Of a DNA stretch of 64,000 nucleotides, positions 55,120 through 64,000 are shown piece after piece. The notes under the pieces are model-generated. The model made no database searches, was not told where the DNA came from, and worked only from the letters and a program-made list of their open reading frames with translations. Within the stretch, counting starts at the first letter, position 1; every line of letters starts with the position of its first letter. The stretch covers positions 124,001 through 188,000 of the forward strand of contig JAKNSD010000074.1 of assembly GCA_023525715.1 (NCBI GenBank), given 5' to 3'. The translations under genes and the position numbers were made by a program. The stretch comes from Cichorium intybus (taxonomy: Eukaryota; Streptophyta; Magnoliopsida; Asterales; Asteraceae).

Positions 55120-55132
55120 TATTTTTATTTAT
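55120..55132 (-). promoter_or_regulatory. TATA-like box of the LARD LTR
   Basis: Minus strand TTTATAAATAAAAAT, followed by a GA-rich leader (about 55070-55000) and a good splice donor AAGGTAAGAA near 54974. It lies about 290 bp into U3. The other LTR carries the same arrangement. Confidence 0.4.
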
Positions 55133-55413
55133 AAAAATTTTGCAAATTTGGTCCCTAAGCTTGCATTCTTTAGACTTTTGACACTAGCACTTATTTTGAC
55201 CACTTGGAACTATAATTCTTGCATTTTAGTCCTAAATCATAAATAAAGTTTATATTAATTTCCACATTTGGTCAAATGACCAATTTACCCTTTATGCGAA
55301 AAAAATGACTAATTTACCCTTTCAATCATAATTTCTCATAAAAATGCACATAAAGCCTTAAATCACACAAAAACTTATTTTACATATTTATTTTATAAAT
55401 TTGGGTCGTTACA

Positions 55414-58400
55414 ACTACCTCCCCCTTATTGGGATTCCGTCCTCGGAATCATCGTAACATTACCAAATCAAGGAAATCACTTCCCTTTTCTTTTCACATG
55501 TGCTCCGCCAAAGTTGGTACCTAATAGGTACTTTCTTTTTACCAATACATGAATATATTCTTCATTATTTTATCTTTTAATCTTTCATTCTTTGGTTGCT
55601 TTTGATTCTTTAATCAGCTCTTAACAATTTCTGCTTTCAATCCTTTATAGAGGATTAACATAGTCTCTTTAAAACATTATATATCTTCCCAGTTAACCAA
55701 AATATTACCTTTGATAATTTTACTCTCTTGTCCTTATAATATTCGTAATACTTATAAGAAAAAGACATTACTTTTATTAAATGACCAAAATACCCCTTTC
55801 GGTCATTTTATCTGTCTTCTTATCCTTTTAGTCTTTCATTCATATTTCATATTCTACATTCTAGTTACTTTCCTTTCTACCTCATTTCGTTTATATACAA
55901 TCTCTAGTAAAGTTATCTTACAAAATAGTTTCATGCTTCAATACTTTTTATCATAAATAGCAATCTACTTTATAATTCTTCTCATATCGTTATTAAAACA
56001 TGTGAGATTTGACTCACCGCATTCTTTACTTATAAAAATTCCAATACCATTCAACATATTTATATATGTCTCGAATTTTTATAAATTTATAAATACATCA
56101 AAAAAAATTTTTTTTTTCTTGTATAAATTTTGTCCCTTAATGGTCATTGTACTCGATCATAACTTCTTCTTCCTTTTTAGAAGTTTTCAACTTCTTATCT
56201 TTACATAATTGTTCTTTAGATCTTTTAAAACTTCACTTTATTATTCTTGTCATCTATTAAAAATTCTCGACTTGTCACACACATAAGGAATACATTCCTT
56301 TTTGTTTTATTTCATATCCTTACTAACTTTCATACATTTACAATCAATTATTACTGTCATTATTTTCTACTCTATATTTTACATGTATCTATTCATACAT
56401 GTCGTGAATCTTTTTACCTTTCCACCATATTATTGGTCAATGATTATGAATTTACATTTTCATATTCCTCTTAATCACTTCTTGTACATTACATGTACTA
56501 CTTTCTTTACATATCCCGTATCATTCCGTACTTATTTTTTTTCTTTTCATGATATTACTATCCTGTGGAGCAATTAGGTTTCACAATCATATCTTTTAAT
56601 TTCTTGATTTCAAATTTAAACTTTCAGTTTCTTGTCCCACCTTAGTCTTTTATAAATAGATACTATCTCTTGATTTACTGCTTAGCTTCTCGACCTTACC
56701 ATGTGGATTATTTGGTGTTCCCAATTCATGCCTTCTAGTATTTCATTATTCTAATTTCACTTTCAATTCATACATGCTTCAAATTTTTTTTTTTTTTTTT
56801 TTATACACATATTCTCTGTTTGACTCTTATAAAAGTCAAAGCTGTCAAAAATTTCATTTACCAACCTTGTATACATTCAATCATAACATGATTTCAACTT
56901 GACATTATGATATAACCCATTGTCTCAAATAAATTCTTAATACATACATACATGTTCTTAATGTATGTTTTATATACTTAATGCTCTTTTGGTTTAAAAA
57001 AATTCAAATTAACACTTTAGTCATTTTCGTTCCATGACAATTTCTTGTCATAACTTTCAATTACCATTACTTCTTATTACTCTTTACTTTTTATAGCTAG
57101 TGCTAAAACAATAATTTTTCTACATCTTTTACCATTTCTGTCATGTGTTATAAGACTACATGTCTAACACATAGCATTGTTCTTTCATTTATACTCAATT
57201 ACTTTTCACTATATAGGTCTTTACAACATTATATATTTCATGTTTCTTTTTTTTTTTTTAAACATCCTTCTTACGTATCTCTAGGCGATACACATTTGCC
57301 ATTTATTTTCTCATCATTTTTCATTCTTTTGGATTTCAAGGCAATATGCCCAATACTTTATTTTACTCTTTTACTTCATATCTTGCAGTATCTTAATTAA
57401 AATACTAATTTCATAAACACCTTTATACTTTCTACACATTATTTATACATACATCTCATAACTTTCTCATGCTTTTATATTTATAAGCACGTATAAACAT
57501 GTTTACACTTCTTTGTATTTCATGTTTACTAATCATGTACTGACCATTTCTCACAATCTTTGGGGACTTTTAGCCATCTAATATTTTATATTTCCACACT
57601 CAATTTCATGATACTTCATACTTCGAAAATTTTTTTTTTTTTTTTTTTTTTTTTACAATTCAAACTGCTTTCTCATGCTTGTTGAATAAGCATGCTCTAC
57701 TTTCAAGCTTTAGTTTTATTAACTTTTGTCTTGGACTAAATTTTAACCTCTATTATGAAAAAGTTCCTTGTAGACAATCAAGGATCTTCTTTATCACCTT
57801 TCATGTTGTGATACCTCGCATAACCTACAAATGGTTACAATCTGCCATCGATTTATATTAAATAATATTCTTTGCGGATATCGATCCACATTTACTTATT
57901 GTGACGTTACTTCTATCCAGGTACATCATAAACATGCATCTTCATTTGAATACCATTCCTTTTACAGGCCGATTTACGCCAACAACTTTCAAGGCTATAT
58001 GTAAATATAGCATTCGACTTACCATTTCAATATGGTTTTCACATTCTCATGATGTAATAAACAAGGCATAATATCCTTGCTTTACTTGAATTTCTTTCTT
58101 TTCGACTATGCACAACAAAGCTATTGGACTTCTGTACCGATCGTTCCTCATTCTTCACCTCCATTTACTCTTCACTTGTCTTGCTACTTGGCGCTTTACG
58201 TGACTCACCATGAAATTTACAACTTATTTACTTGTCCAATATTTGGACACTTCTTCTTTTCTTTCTATAGAAATGTATATATTATTAATACATTACGCTG
58301 ATAATTTACAGTCTTTATGTAAGAGTCGTACAACTTTCGTATGGGTAATCTGTATCCATGTTCTTCTCCATATCGCTCTTATTCATACCTCCTCTCGCCT

Positions 58401-59048
58401 CTACAGACACATACTTTGCTATTTTTCAATTCGTCTAAAATGTTAATTATCACATTATTTTCTCTTACTTTACTTTACGAAGTGGTATATACCCACCATA
58501 CTAACTCTTAATACTCATAACCTTACTGGTTGTTATTACATAGGCATATAATTCCTATGTTTTACTTATCATTCTCTTTAAAACTTTACTCACCAGAATA
58601 CCATTATTCCTTTGTGATTCCACCAGTCTCAATACATATCCTGTGATTATGATAATACGGGCCCATATTACCATAATCACCTATACATATTGATTCTGCT
58701 GTTACCACAAGGTTTCACGGGACACTGATTCCTTTATCATAAAACACCATTATAGATACATGATGATCAATACTGAAAATCTTTCTACTTTATAACTATA
58801 GTCTTTACTAAACATAGACAGTTACGGAAAATATCTTATAATTTTCCTTACGGTCAAATCTTTGTTCACTTTAAACGTTAACTTAACACTTATTAGTGTT
58901 ATATATCTACATATTTTACATAATGCATGATGTCTTAATCATTTAAGACATCATATATCATAAACTAACATTTTTATAACATGAGTTTAAGCCTAGGAGT
59001 GGAACAAGCCAATCCTAATTCGCTTAAACTATGGCTCTGATACCAACT
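55414..59048 (-). other. Internal region of the LARD, non-coding
   Basis: 3.6 kb, pyrimidine-rich on the plus strand with several T runs (about 56103, 56787, 57250, 57630-57652). The only recognisable coding remnant is at the left border, where the minus strand reads DSEDGIPIRGR and a stop overlapping the polypurine tract, the same pol C-terminus as in the Tekay-like element. No frame exceeds about 90 codons. Confidence 0.8.
59029..59048 (-). other. Primer binding site (Met-tRNA), LARD
   Basis: Minus strand TTGGTATCAGAGCCATAG directly after the 5' LTR. Confidence 0.88.
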
Positions 59049-61971
59049 TGTGACACCCCATTTCTACTGTTTGCAAATACTATGGTTTTTCATAAAATTT
59101 CATGAATACAAAAATACGGTTTATCAAAAACCGATTATTTACAAAATTTAAAACTGTGGGTGTACAAATCTATATCAAAACTAACCATAGTAAGCAAGTA
59201 AGGATTTAACCTTAAGTCCAAAATAGGAGCTATGTGGGCTCCACTCCAGCTAAACTTCATCCAATAATAGCATAACATTTTAACCTGGAATACATGGCAT
59301 AAAAATAGAATACGTAAGACAATAATGTCTCGTGAGTTACATGAGTTTTAGACTCAACCTTCAACTTCTTTCCCAATTTTTATAAAACTTATAACATAAA
59401 CTTCTGTCAAATCTTTATATAAATATCATACTATACTTTTTACTTCTTGAAAACATTTCATAACTTTCTTTACAAAAATAACATCTTTCAAAGTTTCAAG
59501 ATATTACCATATCACTATTTCTTAATTCCTTTCAAAATCATTTCATATCATCTTTGGCATAATTACATTCTTTCAAAACTTTATAATAGAAACATAGTAC
59601 AACTCTGTACTTTTCAAGTAAATCATTCTTTGACATACTTTATGAAAATACATTATTCTTACTTTCTTTGACTGGTTTTATAAGCTTGCTGGATTTTTAT
59701 ACTTAGGGCGTTAATCACTATAAGTGATACCCCAAGTCTCTATGGCTAGAAAGAACGGATCAATCCTTACCATAGAAGTGCTGAGGCAATCTACTTCGCG
59801 ATGGGGCTCGCCCCCAGTAGATCCCTTACCTAACCCGGGTAGGTTGGAACATAGTTCCTTTACTAATGCTGCTTGCTACAATTACCAGTCATTAAAAAAA
59901 AAATACTTGCTGCTTGCTTAAACATTTCTCATATACATAACTTGTGGCTAGGTGCCAAACTTCATCATAATGTGTCTTTATGGCTATATGCCAAGTATAG
60001 CTTTAATCTTATAATAGTCATACGTTTAAAACATATTTTTCTAACATACTAAGCTTTATGCCAAAACATGCTTTCCACATTTTATGGCTATATGCCATTC
60101 AAACTCAAAAATATATACACTTTGTAACCAAAACATATTTTTACACATCTTGTGGCTATATGCCATTCATATTTGAAAACACATATAATTGTAATCAAAA
60201 TATACTTTCACATAATTTGGTTCTTAGACCAAAACATACTTTCACATAATTTGTTCATAGACCAATATAAATATACTATCATTTAACTTGACTTATAGTT
60301 CAAAACATAACTTCAACATAGCATTATACTTTCATAAACGAATTGATAATAGTACTCTTGCATATAATGTCACATAAAAAATTTTATAAGAAATCTTAAA
60401 CATACTTACTTGCCATGCACCCCAGAATGGGTAAAAATACTGCATGTACTCACCTTTATACTCTTGAACGTCATTTAGACGTCCCTCGGTTCTTTACTCT
60501 TTCGGTGTCCACCTATTTGACTTGCACCTATATATATATAGTATTTGATACATTAATTACATTTAAATCGACTCTATAACATGTTAGAGTCCTTTCTAAT
60601 ACTTTTGTTGATCATAATAAGTAGATAGCTTTAAAATGATCAATCTTTAAATAAGTCGTATATTGCACGTATTTTGCTACAGTAGTCTCAGGAGATCGTA
60701 TTCTAATTCCAACACCTTTCCATGAAGTCTTATGCCATTTTAAACCTGTGTTTCAAGTTTGAAGTTTATCGGACCAGTCTAGCTAAAATCTCAAAATCAA
60801 GTTTGGATGATTACTTGATTTTTAGCCACTGCTTGCTACAGTGATTTTCCGCGAGGTCGGATTATTGATTTAACAATTTCCCATATGTTTTCATACCATT
60901 TTAAGGCCATGGTATGAGTTACGGGTCGATCGGACAAGTCTAACATCGAATTCCAAACTCAAAAAATGGACAGAAGGAATTCCAGGGGGCACACGACTCG
61001 TGTGTTTTTCCTTCTATGGGAAACACGACTCGTGTGTTTCCTGGGAAATTTTTCCTTGGCTGATTTTTGTGCTGCAGGTCCTTTAGTCCGAGGGTTAAGT
61101 CTTTAATACGTGACTTAATCATTTTAAGGTCATTTTTAAGCCTAAAATAGCAGTTCACTTATAGTTTTAAACCATGGAATCAACAATTCCATTCCAAGGC
61201 TTAAAACATTCCCGTAATGTCCATTTTTAACCAAAAATCCATTTTGTTTGATTTTCAAGTGTAGAACTGATTTCATGCACTCTTTATGACCCTTTGAACT
61301 TGTTAAATCATTTGAAATCAGTTTTAAACTCATAACCCAATTTCTAGGGTTCTTGAGCTCAAAACCCATTTCCAAGGATTTAACTAAAATTCCAAGAACT
61401 CTTTGCAATCTAGGTGCATCCACTTGATGTTTTAGCATGACTTGATGGAAATGAACTTCTGGAAACATTTCATGAGTTTCATAACTCGAATTTCCAGATT
61501 TCATATGGAGAAGATGATGAATAGTGAAGTTCTTACCTTGATTACTAAGGAATCTTCAATTCCTTCTTCCAATTCTTATGAAATTTCTCCTTCTTCCTCT
61601 TCTTCCCGTTTCTTCTTCTTCTCTCTCGATCACTCTACAAACTTCTGGAGAATGAGTGATAATTCACTCATTTATGTTTATTTTTATTTATAAAAATTTT
61701 GCAAATTTGGTCCCTAAGCTTGCATTCTTTAGACTTTTGACACTAACACTTATTTTGACCACTTGGAACTATAATTCTTGCATTTTAGTCCTAAATCATA
61801 AATAAAGTTTATATTAATTTCCACATTTGGTCAAATGACCAATTTACCCTTTATGCGAAAAAAATGACTAATTTACCCTTTCAATCATAATTTCTCATAA
61901 AAATGCACATAAACCTTAAATCACACAAAAACTTATTTTACATATTTATTTTATAAATTTGGGTCGTTACA
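59049..61971 (-). repeat. 5' LTR of the LARD
   Basis: 2923 bp, nearly identical to 52491-55413. Confidence 0.93.
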
Positions 61972-62018
61972 AAATTAAATACAAACCAAACTCTCAATAT
62001 TCTTCTTTGATCAATCTC

Positions 62019-62335
62019 TCAAAACATAGCATCATCTGCATAGAATAAATGAGGGATTTTCAAGTCATGTTCCCTGACTCTCACCCCTGAAAACATATCC
62101 GCCTCCATAGCATCTTCTACAGCTACATGCAAACCTTTCATTGCCAAAATAAACAGAAAATGCGAGAGTAGGTCCCCTTGCCTCAACACCCTCTGCAACT
62201 GGAACTCTTGTGTATGACTTCCATTAACAAGAACCAAATATCTAGCTGAGTACAAACATATTTGGCAATCCATGAACACCACTTCTTACTAATCCATAAG
62301 TGCAGACACGCTTTAATCTTCCAAAAAAGATTTTA
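62019..62335 (-). pseudogene. LINE (L1-type) reverse-transcriptase fragment
   Basis: The minus-strand frame from 62282 encodes VLVNGSHTQEFQLQRVLRQG and ends IPHLFYADDAMF, i.e. the region preceding and including the FYADD catalytic box of plant non-LTR retrotransposons. Typical residues are altered (e.g. LRQGDLLSHFLFIL). The sequence just upstream (to about 62335) continues the similarity in another frame, and the rest of the element is absent. Confidence 0.85.
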
Positions 62336-63655
62336 TATTTTTTATGTATTAGTTTTTCACGTTTGAGCATGCAATAAATATTGCAACCTTACTAGTTGAG
62401 GTGTTGGATTTCACACAAGATGTATAAGGTTTTGATTTTGGCATGCCAAAAATACTGATAATGTTTCATGATCGGCCTCCCACGCAAAGGGTCTTAGGAC
62501 AAATTAAGTGTGAACTGTTCAGATCGTGATATTTAACATTTTTTCAAGATCTTGTACTCTCAGATTTGTTAATCATAGCTCTATCACTGTTATTTTGTCT
62601 TTCGTAACAAACCGGGCATGTGAGTCGTACTCGTCTTAATTATTTTCTCTCTCGGATTATGTCATAGTATGGTTTCTTTTAGTAATGTCACTATCTTTCC
62701 ATAGCTTTTTACCTTACAAATACGTGTAGCATATTAAAATACGACTCTTTATTGTGGTTAGGGAGAAAGTTCTACTATTTGAGCGATGGGACAGATGCAT
62801 TTTCATAAGGGATTACTAGTTCCATTAATAGAAGTTTTCTAAATACAGATTTCATGGCGTGACATTTGTCCATATGTATGGTCCTCCATCAGGACTTTTG
62901 AACATCTTTTAGGTATTTTCAGCGTTGATCTTACCAAAATAGAATCCACTTGCACCCGTCTTAGTCAAGATATAAGATTGTATCTCTCGATATTTCTTTT
63001 CTTTTTTATGTTATTGTGGTTCATAAAGTGAAATTTAACTTGTGAATATATGATTACTTGACCATTATACAAGATTCTCAAGGTCTATTCGTTGAAATTC
63101 CCCCCTTTTACTTTGTTTCCCCTTTTGGATATTTCGTCTTTTCTTGTTGCTATAATAAAGGCATGTGCTTTTCACATGGTGGTGGTTTATTCGTATTGAC
63201 TTAAAAGTAAAGTTTAAAATCCAACATAGAACCAAACATATGTATGACTATATAAATGTATAAATACAATTCAATTAAAAAATTTATAGAAATATTAGTT
63301 TTTCTATTGACATTATAACTCGATCAACATATATTATATAGTCGAAATTAAGAGATTCTTAGAGTTAATAGGGCACATAGTTGATGAAACTCAATATACT
63401 AGAACATTATTAAGACGCTAATTTTTTTTTATAGGGATAACGATATAAAAGACATTATAGTATCGAGTTTTCATAAAAAAAATTGTCTTAAAAAGTAATT
63501 CATACTTTCAAAAAATTTCATCACGGTCACTACTACCTATTGTTGCCGGTTTGTCAGTGTTGCACGCATTTTTGTTCTCAAAACTCACTCGTATTTTTAA
63601 AAAATTTCATCGCAGACACTATCCGTTTTTTGTTTTTTTCAAGGAATATTTTTAT
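62336..63655. other. Intergenic DNA, nothing recognised
   Basis: AT-rich DNA with no supported gene, terminus or RNA. Confidence 0.5.
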
Positions 63656-63662
63656 TGAAAAT

Positions 63663-63990
63663 ATGTTTCAAGCTCTTGTGGTTGGTAAAGATTTGGAGTA
63701 AACCCCGTATAAGTAACTACTCTATATCTTCTAAGATGAATATGACAATTGCTAGTTGTCGCGATGAATTTGGAGTTTTTTTTTGTTCTTTTTGTACATA
63801 TGTATCATGCAACAAAATGTTATTGTCAAAAAATTATAATCATTTTGGTCAAAAACATGTTTAAAGCTCGGGTAGTCAGTAAAGAATTAGAGTTTTAGTA
63901 CGTACAAGTAGTGACTCTATATCTTCAAGACGGATATGACTACAACTAGTTCTTGACCATGAGTTTGATATATTTGCTATGATTCCTTGA
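63663..63990. repeat. Diverged tandem duplication, period about 194 bp
   Basis: ATGTTTCAAGCTCTTGTGG at 63663 and ATGTTTAAAGCTCGGGTAG at 63857 begin units that share CTCTATATCTTC and GA.GAATATGAC/GACGGATATGAC further on. A TTTCATCRC-containing block near 63515 and 63606 is also duplicated. Confidence 0.6.
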
Positions 63991-64000
63991 GTTGAGACGA

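Larger units (their letters stand above)
52491..55413 (-). repeat. 3' LTR of the LARD
   Basis: 2923 bp, TGTGACACCCC...GTTACA. Contains TGGCTATATGCCA-type repeats (53384-53605), an inverted-repeat block GGGGCTCGCCCCC (53242-53254) and two ACACGACTCGTGT palindromes. Small reading frames within it occur identically in both LTRs and are not considered genes. Confidence 0.93.
52491..61971 (-). mobile_element. LARD: gypsy-type LTR element with 2.9-kb LTRs and no coding region
   Basis: 9481 bp with LTRs of exactly 2923 bp at 52491-55413 and 59049-61971, flanked by a perfect AAATT duplication (52486-52490, 61972-61976). By eye fewer than about ten substitutions separate the LTRs. A Met-tRNA primer site (59029-59048) and a polypurine tract (minus strand AATAAGGGGGAGGTAGT, about 55414-55430) are intact. 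The 3635-bp internal region has no gag or pol apart from a pol C-terminal stub. It must therefore move with proteins supplied by another element. Confidence 0.93.

Overview
This is plant nuclear DNA. It is AT-rich, holds an intron-containing gene with GT-AG splice sites, degenerate TTTAGGG telomere-type repeats, plant Ty1/copia (Tork-like and Angela-like) and Ty3/gypsy (Tekay-like, Athila-like) retrotransposons, and hAT-, PIF/Harbinger- and Helitron-type remnants. A eudicot is likely; the family cannot be fixed from the sequence. Only one convincing intact host gene is present. Most of the rest is transposon, much of it young and nested.

Layout. 1-10.46 kb: long (TA)n tracts that flank terminal-inverted-repeat elements. 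One of these (7060-9984) is 2.9 kb long and carries pieces of two host genes, an INDETERMINATE-DOMAIN zinc finger and a glyoxylate-reductase-like (GLYR) gene. The same area has a minus-strand gene relic with a four-fold amplified Lys/Glu-rich exon pair (about 2.86-6.62 kb), interrupted by a Tourist-like element (5082-5974), and a possible Helitron terminus near 1652. 10.46-15.66 kb: a young Tork-like copia element inside a TA tract, with one in-frame stop in its polyprotein. 15.8-21.08 kb: intergenic DNA, satellite-like and telomere-like repeats, a decayed copia fragment and gypsy LTR remnants.

21.08-46.45 kb is one nested locus. The outer, decayed gypsy element (21082 to about 46454) received three insertions: a non-autonomous Athila-like element in its left LTR (22644-27526, target duplication GCACA), a full-length Angela-like copia with an uninterrupted 1348-codon polyprotein in its right LTR (30089-37676, AGTCC), and a Tekay-like gypsy at the last bases of its right LTR (38553-46448, GTTAC).

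47.3-49.43 kb: the host gene, a four-exon plant/fungal atypical dual-specificity phosphatase (PFA-DSP) with an intact CX5R active site. Its third intron holds three palindromic repeat units. 51.5-52.4 kb: hAT-type MITE DNA. 52.49-61.97 kb: a 9.5-kb element with two nearly identical 2923-bp LTRs and a 3.6-kb internal region without coding capacity, i.e. a LARD, probably mobilised in trans by a Tekay-like relative. 62-64 kb: a LINE reverse-transcriptase fragment and unremarkable DNA.

The most interesting signal is architectural. At least five LTR families, plus the Angela leader, carry clusters of short, odd-length CpG palindromes. The arms differ between families (ACACG/CGTGT, TTAGC/GCTAA, ATAGC/GCTAT, CGCG/CGCG). 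In the Athila-like element the two LTRs carry different palindromes at the same place. In three families the cluster lies just upstream of the putative TATA box. All eight LTR elements or fragments lie on the minus strand, opposite to the host gene.
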